This document shows, piece by piece, positions 11,601-27,000 of a stretch of DNA of 64,000 nt. Source of the DNA: Sinotaia quadrata (Eukaryota > Mollusca > Gastropoda > Architaenioglossa > Viviparidae); NCBI GenBank assembly GCA_028829895.1, contig CM054180.1:101344635-101408634 (forward strand), written 5' to 3'. Under the pieces are notes generated by a model. The model saw nothing but the letters and a program-made list of their open reading frames with translations, had not been told where the DNA came from and searched no databases. Made by a program: the position numbers and the translations under genes. Position 1 is the stretch's first letter, and every line of letters starts with the position of its first letter.

Positions 11601-14600
11601 TGAGGTTTTAATTTTGTTTTGAATGTATTTAAATATTCTTGTATAAATATTTTATTTTTTCTCTTTGAAAGTGGATAATAACATTGTTTCTGCACTAAGA
11701 TATAAGTTCCAGAAGAAAGAGGATATATTAGATATTATTACGTGTACACTTATTTTTGTGTTTCAGCGTGGCATGCATTTTACTTCTTACCCTAAGGCTT
11801 GATTTAGGCTCTATATTCAGTGTTTCCTATGTACTTGCCTTCCTGATTGTTTAGCAAACTTCTCATACGCATGAGCCCTGTTTAAATTGGTACATTGATT
11901 CAACTGGCCGTTGGTGGTTATAAGTAACGTTTTAGTAAAGTTTTACAGTGATGTGTGTCAGTTCTCCCCCCGTACAGTTGACATATTATAGGATATAATG
12001 TTATCTATACAATACATATTTAAGAGAAGGTTGTATCTTTGGAATGATTGTAAAATGGATATTCCACATTCAATAATTTTTTTATAAAAAGTTAAGCAGC
12101 AATTGCATGATGTTTGTATCATGCATTAGCATGACACTTATGTCAGATTCAAATATCACAAATCCATATTTAATGGTGTATAAATATTGTACCACGTCAT
12201 CATGATATCGTGTGACATTGCGCATAATGGCCACGAACTACGAAATTTCATCAGCAAAAGTAGCTGTGATAATGGATGCTTGTTCAATAGAAATAAATAT
12301 TAAAATTAAAATAATTTCTGTAAATTATGTTTCTTGCAGTGAATCATTAAAATCTATAAATAATCTTGGTCGTTCACTAAGGTAGCAAAAGTATACATTT
12401 GAAAGAGTCTGACGATTGCAAAACATGTCTTCAAATGGACGAGGGTACATTCAGAGACATTATTATTTTGTGTCCATCATACTTAGAACCAATAAGACTC
12501 AAACAGAAAGAGGCCTATTAGAAAAATTCCCTTTTCTTTTCTTTTCATTTTGATTTCATTTCTGGTCAAGTGTTGTTTTAAAGGCTGATCGTTAGCGGGT
12601 GAGTTATTTGACTGATAAAGAAAGAGTGTTCCTTTAACTCTAGCCAGTCACTGGAAAATAATTCAAAGAATGAACATACAGTATTTTTATCTTAATACAG
12701 GACATGTCTAGTTTTACATGCCTTTAACTTCAATATCTGTATTTAGTAAAATTTTAATAACTGCAAAAGAATAATTGTATATGGAATATCCATTAACCAA
12801 TAAATATATTAATAACATTTACTGAAGTACTGAAAATTCATTATATAGTACAGTAACTGGAAAACGAAGTCTGTCATTTCCTAAAACCCTCCCAATGAAG
12901 AATCTTGGTGAGATTAACTTTCAACACTGAAGTGTCATGAAATACGACGCATTTATGAGAGTAACTTTCATCACTGAAGTGTCGTGAAATATGACCCATT
13001 TGGTGAGAGTAACTTTCATTACTGAAGTGTCGTGAAATACGACCCATTTGGTGAGAGTAACTTTCATTACTGAAGTGTCATGAAATACGACGCATTTATG
13101 AGAGTAACTTTCATCACTGAAGTGTCGTGAAATACGACGCATTTATGAGAGTAACTTTCATCACTGAAGTGTCGTGAAATACGACACATTTGGTGAGAGT
13201 AACTTTCATCACTGAAGTGTCGTGAATTTGAGGTGAGTGTAGGCCAGACACTATGCCATCAGAGGAAACATAAAGCCTTATCATATTACCTTATTCAAAG
13301 TCTCGAACATTTCTATATTGCCCAACATCTCAAGATACATAAAACGCATCCCAACATTGTAGCATAAGGTATTGCTGAAAAAACAGATAAAACATAGTCC
13401 TGCATTGTCGCACTAGTTGTTGCTACAGAGATGAAACAACCTCACCTTGTCACACTAGTTGTTGCTCAGATAGAAAACAACCTCACTTTGTCACACTAGC
13501 TATTGCTCATATAGAAAACACAGCGTGATGGTTTCGGGGTAATTTTTTAGAATGTTGAAATTATTATTTTTATTTCGGAATTTCAAAAACGAAACACATC
13601 ATGAATTCTCTAAACGTACCTAAATTCAATATACCATTCACGTTATTGTTCATGTCCTGGTAATGAAAATTTTGTGATTTTTGTAACTTTTTCAAAATAG
13701 AAAACATAGTTATGCAAAGTTGAAAAGAACATGTAAATAAGTATGACATATATGACATGATGCAAATAATGACCTAAAATCTATAATGAAAGAGAAACAC
13801 CTGGACTATACAAGCCAGAGAATGTCAAATACAAATGTTTGGAAGCTTGATTAAACCTGATTGAACTAGGTCGAAAAAGCATTTATGCTCTATAAAGAAA
13901 AGTCAAGGAGTGTTGGTTTCAAGCTAGATTAAATCTGCTTGATCTAGGTCCATGAAAGCTTTTTACTAATTAAAAAAACAAAATGTCGAGGACAATTGTT
14001 TTCGTGTTTGATTAAACCCGATTCATCATTGTCGGCAAAACCCCTTATACTCTATAAACAAACAATATCAAAGAGAGTTGTTTTCGAGCTTGATTAAACC
14101 TCACTCACATTTGTCCATAAAAGCCTGCAAATAAAACAAATGTCAAGAACAGATTTTTGGGGCTTAATTTAACAAAAATGTTTAAAGTATAGAAACACAA
14201 AATGTCAAGGAGAGTTGATGACAAGCCTTTAAACTATATCAACACAAAATGTCAAGGACAGCTGTTGACCAAAGCCTTTAAATTAGATAAACACAAAATG
14301 TCAAGGACAGTTATTGTCAAAAGCCTTTAAATTAAATAGACACAAAAAGTCAAGGACAATTGTAGACTAAAGCCTTTAAACTATATAAACACAAAATGTC
14401 AAGGATACTTGTTGACAAAAGACTTTAAACCAGTTTTAGTCTGAGAAAGCACAGAATCCATCTTGTATTTTGATGGCAGAAACAATCCCAGATTTCTGGC
14501 ACATTTTGGACACTAGTGCATGTGTACTTAGATCCGTCTAGTTGGTCAGCCAATCACGTCAGTCGGTTAAATATTCGGCTAATTATTATAATGCACTGTA

Positions 14601-17600
14601 GAAATATGGCCAAATTATATAAGTGTTCATGCGTTCATGGAATACTGGGTGTTGAGTCTGGGAGGAATACCTGACGAACCTAAAGAACTGCCAATCAAAC
14701 CAAACGATGCTTTTTTTATTGTAATGACTTTAACATTTACTTGTTGCGAACTGATTAAAACAAAACTCATGTTATGAATCCTTGTTGTTTTTAAAGAAAC
14801 CTGGAATTATAACCATAATATTATTGCACAAAAGGCAACAACACGGCATTAACATGTCAAAATTAGTTTAAAATTAATGTTCTGATTACTCACATAATTT
14901 TAGGAAGTAATCTAATCAGTTGCGGATAAAGAACGGATATTGTTGTATCATAATTCATTACCAATATCATTAACATAACTGTAAATCATTAGAAAGAAAT
15001 AACTAATATCTGGATGTTTTTCCCAAATATCGAGAGTAATTTTTATTTCTTGGTATAAGTTTCATTAATAAATGCATAGTCTTCATGAAGGATGTTCATC
15101 TGTAATATCGATGTTTTAAATATTATTGTTTTCTGTTTTGTGAACTTATAAAGTATTTTGAATTATGATGAATGATATGCATTTGTAAAATAATTTGTGT
15201 GTGTGTGTGTTTCAGGCACCGGGGGATACGACATTGAACTACGTTGTCCAGAGGTTTTCAAGGACCAAGAGATTTACGATATTACCTGCTTAGTTAACAT
15301 CACCACTTTTAGCGGCTACGATGAAGTTGATTTTTATATTCATCATGGGCCTAATCAAAATGACGTCAATCTGTTATGCACTGTGAAAATTCTACCTGCA
15401 CCTCAAAACTGTGGCCCTGTGACGAGTGGCTGTGGGTGTCTAGAGTCGTCTAATCGAGAACCACACGTCTTTGTATATAAATACAAAGCTAACAAAGCTT
15501 TGGATCAAAATGGTGAACTTTATTGTACGGTAGCGGGTGTTTTGAAAAGTTATACCGTAAAGACAACTGAATCCTGCAAACAGCTAGATTTTGGTAAGTG
15601 CAGTCACCAAGAGAAATATTTCATGATATATATTTTTCTTTTTTTAATTACGCTATTCACTAATATAGAAAAGAAGTATGAATATCTTCAAATAAATTAC
15701 TTGTCCAACTATTAATATTGAACTAAAAATTGTCCTTCTATCTGAATTAAACTGTAAATTCAGCATAATGCCATTATGTTGACAGAGTTACACCTTACTC
15801 TAGAAATAACCTACCTAAACCCTGTCCTTATAAGGAGCATTTACCACTACCCTTTGAATGGAATGCGGCTGTAATGAACTTATTTACCCTCTCTACATCT
15901 GACCATTCAGAGTATTGATTAACTGCGAGCAATAAATGCTTAATTATACAGTTATACGACCTGGCAGACCGGTGCCACTTGACTCTTGAGGCAAGATAAA
16001 TGGTACTCCAGGCTCCTGCAAATAGCTTACCTGTCCATTTAAACGAGCTATTCCACTACTATGCTGGCTAACCTAATCCAGAGGACAGCCTTCTACAGTG
16101 TATTATTGTCGAAGTTATGTGATTTTGCATACATCTTTGTTTATTAAATGCTACATATAATTTTCTTTAGCCTATAATAGTATCCCTTTGTACATTATAC
16201 ACACCTTTAACGATAATTAAATGTGATACCTCTGTTTAAAAAAGTGTTCTCTGAAGAGACAAGGATTGTCACATGAAGTCCTTTTCTTTTCCCCTACATA
16301 TCAGCCTCTTATCATTTAATGTTGGATACATCGACCTAGCATTGCGCTCACAAAGACAACGACTTTAATCAGAAGCATGAGCCAGGAATAAACATAGATC
16401 GATTGAACATCTGACCCCAAAACCCACCTCTGCCTACTGCCAAGACCTGGACAGAACCTGAGAGGTGTAGACGACTTATTGAAATTGGCATTGCTGCCGA
16501 CATCTTCAATATCTTCACTTTTTTTTAGAAAGACTCTCACATAGCAATGACTACAAACGAAGCGTAATTACTAATGGAATTCTTTTTACATTGTTAATCT
16601 ACGTAACCAACAGTTTTACTTTCCATTTTCTTTTGTAAATGTGCTGTTTATACTTAGATTGCTCATGTTAGTGTGACTTACTTCTATTGACAGGTTGTTA
16701 CTCTGCCTAATTAATTAAGTAATCCTGGTTGTAACGCATGGGGATCTGACCTATTATTCTTGTCATTCATTCTTCTATTATATAAATCTATCCTTTGTTC
16801 TAACCATCACGGGTGACCAATCGGGAGCTACACTTGAAGGAACTTACTTCTGATTTTGGGGAGCTGGAATCTCTATCCTGCAACAAAATCTCACAGACAT
16901 GCCTAGAGATTATATTAAGCTTGGCTGACAATAAGCACCTAATATGCCCAGTGGACAGTGGCCCCGACCCACTACTGGACTGCAGAGAACAACAGAGAAG
17001 GGCCAAAATTCAATAGTGCCAATCTGCAATTGGAGATTACTGCTAAAACACCTACCATGTTCTCAGACACAGATAACTGAAGGCACTTTATTGAGAAAGG
17101 GCCTATTTATCATCCAACTGAGGGATGACCGCAAACATCTAATTATTGGTACTTCAGCCATGCCACCAACAGATACTGAGGATGGTCGACTGAGCTGCTC
17201 ATACTGGGGAGATGGGAATAACAGGGGTAAAGGCCAGCATCATACAGTATTCTTAAAGACCTTGTCAATTAGAAAGTTGTGACCATATTTCTTCACGAGT
17301 GAAGCTCCTGAGAGAGAGAATAACTCTATAGGAAAAGTCTCAAACATGAAATAGGCATGTCTGGTTTTGCCAAAATGAATTACAGAAACAGTTCTTCAAT
17401 AGTGGTGTTCATATTTTGTACGAAAACTATTTCTGATGAAAGAACCTAATATGATTTACTAAAGTACTCGACATCATTATGATATTTTTTCTTGGTGTTC
17501 TATTTTCAGTAGGTCCCAAGTCAACTTCAGTTCCCAAAGGTAATTTCTTTTCTTTAATTTCTGCGTTTGTCGGCTTGTAGTTTGCTTATATAACATGTTT

Positions 17601-20600
17601 CTGCGCGTTTGAAAGATTCTTTTGAAATGCTAATAATATTAACCTGTAATATTTAGTCTCCTTGATGTTAATAGTTGTTTTTTAATTTAGACATTTTTAA
17701 AAGCTAGCAATGCATATTAGAAGAAAATAAAAAATATTATTTGTTTAAAGTAAAAATAGGAGAGAATAGCTGATAAAAGTTGAAAATCATTACTCTCTCT
17801 ATCTGTCACATAAACAATACACAGATCCACACTACATTTCCTGTCATCTTCATTTCTCTTTCTTTTCCAAAATTAATTTCAATTTTCTGATCTCCAATAC
17901 TCCTACTTTTCCTACGTTCTCTCTCTCTCTCTCAATCACTCTTACTTTCTCTACCTCTGTTGCTTAAAATCTAGCCAATCACTGATTTAAAAGTCGGTTA
18001 GAAAGAGGAGAGATGAAAATTCTTTCCATAATTAAATGAACAAATTAATATACTGTTCTAATAGTTTATTATTAGCATTCACTAACATTATTGTGATGGA
18101 GCATACATTACATGAATATAATTATATTTCTGATTTCTCATGAGATGGATATTAATTGTTTGTAATATATTGTTCGGTTACGCTGGTTGGTAACTAGAAT
18201 TAGTCGTGTTTATACTTTAATGTTGCAAATCTGGAAGTGTAAGGCACTTATATATTCAGTGTGAGTACCAGTAAGTAACTGTTTTTATTATTTGGTAGCG
18301 ATCGGGATGTGAAACACAATCGTTTTCCGTTAAGAAATGAATCCACACTGACCGACCGAAGAATTTAGATTACTGTTGATTGATCAGTCATCGTGATATA
18401 GATTAGTGTTGATTGATTACACATGGTGATTTAGATTAGAGTTGATTGATCAATCTTTGTGATTTAGATTAGTGCTAATTGATGGATCATCTTGATTTAG
18501 ATTACTGTTGATTGATCAATCATCGTGATTTAGATTAGAGTTGATTGATCAATCTTTGTGATTTAGATTAGGGTTAATAGATCACTCATCGTGATTTAGA
18601 TTACTGTTGATCGATCAATCATCGTGATTTAGATTAGTATTGATTGATCAATTATTGTTGATTTAGCTTAGTGATGATTGATCACTCTTCATGATTTTGA
18701 TTAGTGTAGAATGGTCAATCATCTGGATTTATATTAGTGTTGATTGATCAATCATCGTGATTTAGATTAGTGTTGATTGATCAATCAACGTGATTTACGG
18801 AAGGACTCAACGGAAAAGAAAGCAAGGTGTGAATGTGGAGGTGACTAAGACACATACACTAGGACGTCTGATTTTTTATCAGAAGTTCATAACCAGGCTC
18901 TTCCAACAGTCATCTTTCTATTAAAGCCAAACCAATGAATTCTTTTAATGAACCTATTACAGCTGTCCCCAAGACAGGAATGGAGTACGTAACAAACCTT
19001 TCTGATCATTACTTGAGACAAATTTCCAACTCTCAGCAGGCTTCACGAAAGTCAATGGCTTTGACTGATTGTATGATTGAAAATTGAACATAGAAATAGG
19101 TAGCAGCACTGTCGCTCGCCAGCCGCTATACTTTTGTAAAAGTGCACATTTTCGTTACTTTTCATTCCCTGATTTCTCAACAACCAAAGCATTGTTTAAG
19201 TCAAACAAACATTCAAAATCAAGCTTAATGTTTCTATTTCCTTATGATTGTAAATTTGTTTGTCTTGTTTGTATGTGGAAACTACGCAGATTAAATAAAT
19301 TTGACTAAACTTTTACCCGTGTCGAGTTTTGTGCTGCCGATTTACGTGACTTAACAGAAAGCGCTTTATGATATATCTTGTTTCTTACCTCTGTATAAAT
19401 CCCTGAAACAAACTACACACATATATTTGGTATCAAAATGGAGATAATTAAATGCTGCATCTATTGCGCTAAAGGCCTGTGTGGTTTTTTTCCTGTATAC
19501 ATTTCAAATATTAGTTTAAAGCGAACTTTTGCAACAGCTCTGCAATTTTCGTCGTTAAAAAATGGTTAAAAGTACACAATTACTAGGCTTGAATGAAATG
19601 GCTATCCATACCCTTTGGAATGAGGTATAGGGTTAATGTATTCATGACCTGTGGGACACAAGCAATCAATCAAACGTAGCGAACTAAATACGATCGGTCT
19701 TACAACAATGGTGTCCAACATTGTAATGAGCGCGCTTCATTCCAAATTGAAATCGCGAAGTTTACACTAAATTTAATACTGCATTATTGCTTTAGATAAA
19801 TACTTTAGTTGCTATTCTTTAAAGGGGTTATAGTTTTATTATGAAGTGTAGTATGATCAGAACTCAAGCTTTTGACATGATATGAAAAAGTGTTTACTAA
19901 TTCTGTGTAATTGCACAATTTTTGTATGCATGTTTAATGCATAAATTTACTGTTAGTGCATAAAAGGTGTGGACTTTTTTTTAATACACAACGTGCAAAG
20001 AAATATTTATCACACTGCAAACATTCATGATGATCATGTAAATTGTTCAAATGTTATGGCCAGTTTTGTGCAAAAAATGTGTAAAAGAACCGTCGTCAGT
20101 CATTTTGATATTTTACAATGTTTGGGCCAGCCTGTACATGAATCAAATGAAAATAACATAACATTGTACATATTCGGTATATACATTGTAACATACATAA
20201 ACAGTTTCAATAATGTATTTCAATTAATGAATAAGATATCCTGCGTCAAACTTCATAAATCGTGTTAATTCTAACTTTCTTGATGTTTTTTTCAAATTAA
20301 ATTCTGCATCTAGGAATTTTGTTATTTAATCATATAGGAAGTTAAAACTTTGTTTTTGTTATCTGCAAGTATAAAGAAATAAAGTATTAAACTTTCAATA
20401 CCGCATTTTAGACTTTAGTTAATCTTTAGTAAGTCTAAGTGGTCGAAAACCATATTTTCATGCCGACATTTTTTAAAACTTAAAAACAGCATATTTCTTG
20501 AACAAATTGAGATGGCTTTACAATTGTTTTAATTTTTTATGTTATAAAAAGTTTTAAATGAAAATAACAAAACGGAATGCTTGATTTTATTAATTTTTTT

Positions 20601-23600
20601 CGGTTCCGCTACCTAATAGAAACATATTTTTCTATTGAAGAGCTTCTCTGATATAACGTTTAATTTAGTTTTGAAAGTATTTTGATGTTCTTGTATAAAT
20701 ATTTTAATTTTTCACTTAGAAAGTGGATAATAACATTGTTTGTGCACTATGATCCAGAAGAAAGAGGATATATTAGATATTATTACGTGTACACTTATTT
20801 TTGTGTTTCAGCGTGGCATGCATTTTACTTCTTACACTTAGGCTTGATTTAGGTTCTATATTCAGTGTTTCCTATGTACTTGCCTTCCTGATTGTTTAGC
20901 AAATTTCGCATAGGCGTGAGCCCAGTTTAAAATGGTACATAGATTCAATTAGCCGTTGGTGGTTTTAAGTAACGCTACTAGTAAAGTTTTACAGTGATGA
21001 GTGTCAGTTTCCCCCCGAACAGCTGACATATTATAGGGTACAATGTTATCTATACACTACATATTTAAGGTTGTATCTTTGGAATGATTGTAAAACGGAT
21101 GTCCCACGTTCAATATTTTTTTTATCAAAATGTTAAAGAGCAATTGCAAGATGTTTGTATCATGCATCAGCATGACAGTTATGTCTGAATCAACTATCAC
21201 AAGTCCATATTTAATGGTGTATAAATATTGTACCACGTCATCATGATATCGTGTGACATTGCGCATAATGGCCACGAACTACGAAATTTCATCAGCAATA
21301 GTAGTGTGACAATTTTTGCTTGATTAGCCAGTCACTGGAAAATAATTCAAATACTGAACATACAGTATTTTTATCTTAATACATGATATGTCTAGTTTTA
21401 CATGCCTTTTATCTTCAAAATCGGTAGTGTACAACATTTTAATAACTGCAAAAGAATAATTGTATATCGAATATCCATAACCAATAAATATATTAATAAC
21501 ATTTACTGAAGTACAGAAAATTCATTATATAGTACAGTAACTGCAAAACGAAGTCTGTCATTTCCTAAAACCCTCCCAATGAAGAATCGTGGTGAGAGTA
21601 ACCTTCATTATTGAAGTGTCGTGAAATACGACACATTTGATGAGAATAACTTTCATCACTGAAGAGTCGTGAAATTCGACCCATTTGGTGAGAGTAACTT
21701 TCATCACCGAAGTTCGTGAAATACGACCCATTTGGTGAGAGTAACTTTCACCACCGAAGAGTCGTGAAATACGACACATTTGGTGAGAGTAACTTTCATC
21801 ACTGAAGTGTCGTGAATTTGAGGTGAGTGTAGGCCAGACAATATTCCTTCAGAGGAAACATAAAGCCTTATCATATTACTTTATTCAAAGTCTCGAACAT
21901 TTCTATATTGCCCACCATCTCAAGATACATAAAACGCATCCCAACATTGTAGCATAAGATATTGCTGAAAAAACAGATAAAACATAGTCCTGCATTGTCG
22001 CACTAGTTGTTGCTACAGAGACGAAACAACCTCACATTGTCACACTAGTTGTTGCTCAGATAGAAAACAACCTCACATTGTCACACTAGTTGTTGGTCAG
22101 ATAGAAAACAACCTCACTATGTCACACTAGTTGTTGCTCAGATAGAAAACAACCTCACTATGTCACACTAGTTGTTGCTCAGATGAAAACAACCTCACTA
22201 TGTCACACTAGTTGTTGCTCAGATAGAAAACACAACATTATGGTGTCGAAGTAATTTTTTTATAATGTTGAAATTATAATTTTTATTTCGTTATTTCAAA
22301 TATGAAGCCCATCATGAATTCTCTAAACGTACTAAAATTCAATATGACATTCAGGTTATTGTGCCTATCCTGGTAATGAAAAATTTGTGATTTTTGTAAC
22401 TTTTTCAAAATAGAAAACGAAGTTATGCAAAGTTGAAAAGCAATTGTAAATAAGTATGACAATCATGACATTATGCAAATAATGACCTAAAATCTATAAT
22501 AATAGAGAAACACATGGACTATACAAACCAGAAAATGTCAAATACAAATGTTTTCGAACTTGATTAAACCTGATTGATCTAGGTCGACAAAAGCCTTTAT
22601 ACCCTTCAAGGAGGGTTGTTTTCAAGCTTGATTAAACCTGCTTGATCGAGGTCGAAAAAGCCTTTATGCTCTATAAAGAAAAGTCAAGGAGTGTTGGTTT
22701 CGAGCTTGATTAAATCTGCTAGATCTAGGTCGATGAATGCTTTTTACTAATTAAAAAAAACAAAGTGTCGAGAACAATTGTTTTCGTGTTTGATTAAACC
22801 TGATTCATCATTGTCGGCAAAAACCTTTATACTCTATGAACATACAATATCAAAGAGAGTTGTTTTCGAGCTTGATTAAACCTCACTCACATTTGTCGAT
22901 AAAAGCCTGCAGATAAAACAAATGTCAAGAACAGATGTTTTGGGGCTTAATTTAACAAAAGTCTTTAAACTATAGAAACACAAAATGTCATGTACAGTTG
23001 TCGACAAAAGCCATTATGTAATATGGACACAAAATGTCATATACAGTTGTCGACAAAAGCCATTATGTAATATGGACACAAAATGTCATGTACAGTTGTC
23101 GACAAAAGCCTTTATGTAATATGGACACAAAATGTCATGTACAGTAGTCGACAAAAGCCTTTATGTAATATGGACACAAAATGTCATGTACAGTAGTCAA
23201 CAAAAGCCTTTATGTAATATGGACACAAAATGTCATGTACAGTTGTCGACAAAAGCCTTTATGTAATATGGACACAAAATGTCAAGGATACTTGTTGACA
23301 AAAGCCTTTAAACCAGTTTTAGTCTGAGAAAGCACAGAATCCATCTTCTATTTAGATGGCAGAATCAATCCCACATTTCTGGCACATTTTAGACACTAGT
23401 GCTTGTGTGCTTAGATCCGTCTAGTCAATCGGTTAAATATTCGGCTAATTATTATAATGCCCTGTAGAAATATGGCCAAGTTATATAAGTGTTCATGCGT
23501 TCATGGAATACTGGGTGTTGAGTCTGGGAGGAATACCTGACGAACCTAAAGAACTGCCAATCAAACCACGATGCTTTTTTAAAAATTGTAATGACTTTAA

Positions 23601-24059
23601 CATTTACTTGTTGCGAACGGATTAAACAAAACTGCATGTTATGAATCCTTGTTGTTTTTAAAGAAACCTGGAATTATAACCATAATATTATTGCACAAAG
23701 GCAACAACAAGGCATTAACATGTCAAAATTAGTTTACAATTAATGTTCTGATTACTCACATAATTTTAGGATGTAATGACTAATCAGTTGCAGATAAAGA
23801 ACGGATATTGTTGTATCATAATTCATTACAAATATCAATAACACAACTGTAAATCATTAGAAAGAAATAACTGATATCTGGATGTTTTTCCCAAATATCT
23901 GTAGTAATTTTTATTTCTTTGTATAATTTTCATTAATAAATGCATAGTCCTCATGAAGGATGTTCATCTGTAATATCGACTTTTTAAATTGTTTTCTGTT
24001 TTGTGAACTTATAAATAATTTTGAATTATGAACATGCAAGATGGGTATTTGTAAAATAA

Positions 24060-24096
<37 letters not shown>

Positions 24097-27000
24097 CAGG
24101 CACCAGTGGATATGACATTGAACTACTTTGTCCAGAGGTTTTCAAGGACCAAGAGATTTACGATCTTACCTGCTTAGTTAACATGACCACTTTTCTCAGC
24201 TACGATAAACTTGATTTTTATGTGAATTATGGGCCTAGTCAAAAGTTTGTCAAACTGTTATGCACTGTGAAAATTCCACCTGCACCTCAAAACTGTGGCC
24301 CTGTGACGAGTGGCTGTGGGTGTCTAGAGTCGTTTAATCTCGAACCACACATCTTTGTGTATAAATACAAAGCTAACAAAGCTTTACATCAAAATGGTAA
24401 ATTTTATTGTAAGGTAGCGGGTGTTTTGAAAAGTTATACCATAAAGACAACTGAATCCTGCAAACAGCTAGATTTTGGTAAGTGCAGTCACCAAGAGAAA
24501 TATTTCATGATATATATTTTTCTTTTTTTAATTACGCTATTCACTAATATAGAAAAGAAGTAAGAATATCTTGAACTAAATTATTTGTCCAACTATTAAT
24601 ATTGAACTAAAAATTGTCCTTCTATCTGAATTAATCTGTAAATTCAGCATAATGCCATTATGTTGACAGAGTTACACCTTACTCTAGAAATAACCTACCT
24701 AAACCCTGTCCTTATAAGGAGCATTTACCACTACCGTTTGAATGGAATGCGGCTGTAATGAACTTATTTACCCTCTCTACATCTGACCATTCCGAGTATT
24801 GATGAACTGCGAGCAATAAATGCTTAATTATACAGTTATACGACCTGGCAGACCAGTGCCACTTGACTCTTGAGGCAAGATAAACGGTACTCCAGGATCC
24901 CGCAAATAGTTTACCTGTACATTTAAACGAGCTATTCCACTACTATGCTGGCTAACCTAATCCAGAGGACAGCCTTCTACTGTGTATCATTGTCGAAGTT
25001 ATGTGATTTTGCTTATATCTTTGTTTATTAAATGCTACATATAATTTTCTTTAGCCTATAATAGTATCCCTTTGTACATTATACACACCTATAACGATTA
25101 TTAGATGTGATATTCCCTGTAAAAAAAAGGGTTCTCTGAAGAGACAACGATTGTCAGATCGAAGGCCTTTTGTTTCTCCCTACATATCAGCCTCTTATCA
25201 TTTACTGTTGGATACATCGACCTAACATTGCGCTCACAAAGGCAACGACTTTAATCAGAAGCATGAGCCAGGAATAAACATAGATCGATTGAATATCTGA
25301 CCCCAACACCCACCTCTGCCTACTGCCAAGACCTGGACAGAACCTGAGAGGTGTAGACGACTACTTATTGAAATTGGCATTGCTGCCGACATCTATAATT
25401 TCTTCACTCATTTTAGAAAGACTCTCACATAGCAATGATTACAAAATGAAGCGTAATTACTAATGGAATTCTTTTTACATTGATAATTATAATCTACGTA
25501 ACCAACAGTTTCACTTTCCATTTTCTTCTGTAAATGTGCTGTTTATATTTAGATTGCTCATGTTACTGTGACTTCTATTGACAGGTTGTTACTCTGCCTA
25601 ATTAATTAAGTAATCCTGGTTGTAACGCATCATGGGGATCTGACCTATTATTCTTGTCATTCATTCTTCTATTATATAAATCTATCCTTCGTTCTATCCA
25701 TCACGGGTGACCAACCGGGAGCTACACTTGAAGGAACTTACTTATGATTATCGGGAGCTGGAATCTCTTTACTGCAACAAAATCTCACAGACATGCCTAG
25801 AGATTATATGAAGCTTGGCTGACAATAAGCACCCAATATGCCCAGTGGACAGTGGCAGCGACCCACTACTGGACTGCAGAGAACCCCAGAGAAGGGCCAA
25901 AATTCAATAGTGGCAATCTGAACCTACCAAGGTCTCAGACACAGATAACTGTAGCCACTTTCTTTATTGAGAAAGGGCCTATTTATCATCCAACCCAAGG
26001 ATGACTGCAAACATCTAATTATTGGTACTTTAGCCGTGCCACCAACAGATACTGAGGATGGTCGACTGAGCTGCTCATACTGGGGAGATGGGGATGACAG
26101 GGGTAAAGGCCAGCATCATACAGTATTCTTAAAGACCTTGTCAATCAGAAAGTTTTGACCATATTTCTTCACGAGTGAAGCTCCTGAGAGAGAGAATAAC
26201 TCTATAGGAAAAGTCTCAAACATGAAATAGGCATGTCTGGTTTTGCCAAAATGAATTACAGAAACAGTTCTTCAATAGTGGTGTTCATATTTTGTACGAA
26301 AACTATTTCTGATGAAAGAACCTAATATGAATTACTAAAGTACTCAACATCATTATGATATTTTTTCTTGGTGTTCTATTTTCAGGAGGTCCCAAGTCAT
26401 CTTCATTTGCCAAAGGTAATTTCTTTTCTTTAATTTCTGCGTTTGTCGGCTTGTAGTTTGCTTATATAACATGTTTCTGCGTGTTTGAAAGATTCTTTTG
26501 AAATGCTAATAATATTAACCTGTAATATTTAGTCTCCTTGATGTTACTAGTTTAGACATTTTTAAAATTGAGCTATGCATATTAAAAGAAAATAAAAAAT
26601 ATTGTTTGTTTAACTAAATTAATTTAAAAATAGGAAGGAATAGCTGATAAAAGTTGAAAATCATTACTCTCTCTATCTGTCACATAAACAATACACAGAT
26701 CCACACTACATTTCCTGTAATCTTCATTTCTCTTTCCTTTCCAAAATTAATTTCAATTTTCTTATCTCCAATACTCCTACTTTTCCTACGTGTTATCTCT
26801 CTCTCTCAATCACTCTACTTTCTCTACCTCTGTTGCTTAAAATCTAGACAATCACTGATTTAAAAGTCTGTTAGAAAGAGGAATGATGAAAATAATTAAA
26901 CATAATTATTCCATAATTAAATAAACAAATTAATATTCTGTTCTAATAGTTTATTATTAGCATTCACTAACATTATTGTGATGGAGCATACATTACATGA

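Larger units (their letters stand above)
9207..15215 (+). repeat. Tandem unit U0 (intronic, lacks Ig exon and mini-exon)
   Basis: Homologous along its length to the intronic parts of U1 and U2, starting near the GTATCCC at about 9207 (U1 about 16180, U2 about 25065). It has no Ig exon at its left end, where hAT sequence abuts. About 2.1 kb matching 17340-19425 of U1, including the mini-exon, is missing at about 10365. Internal minisatellites of 48, 41, about 80 and 49 bp match those of U1 and U2. No coding exon was found inside. Confidence 0.8.
15216..24099 (+). repeat. Tandem unit U1 (~8.9 kb, one Ig exon and one mini-exon)
   Basis: Runs from Ig exon 1 to the acceptor of Ig exon 2. It carries mini-exon 1 and an expanded 33-bp repeat at 18345-18800. 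It lacks a segment of about 350 bp present in U0 and U2 (12270-12640 and 29970-30345), with the break near 21305. The introns are otherwise highly similar to U2. Confidence 0.85.

Noticed and set aside
12921..13142. Minus-strand frame with repeated FHDTSVMKVTL
   Set aside because: 48 is a multiple of three, so the 48-bp minisatellite stays open in frame; no start, signal or conservation supports a protein.
19084..19308. 74-codon frame conserved at 19084 and 27715
   Set aside because: The two units are nearly identical here at DNA level, so conservation gives no coding signal; no family recognised.
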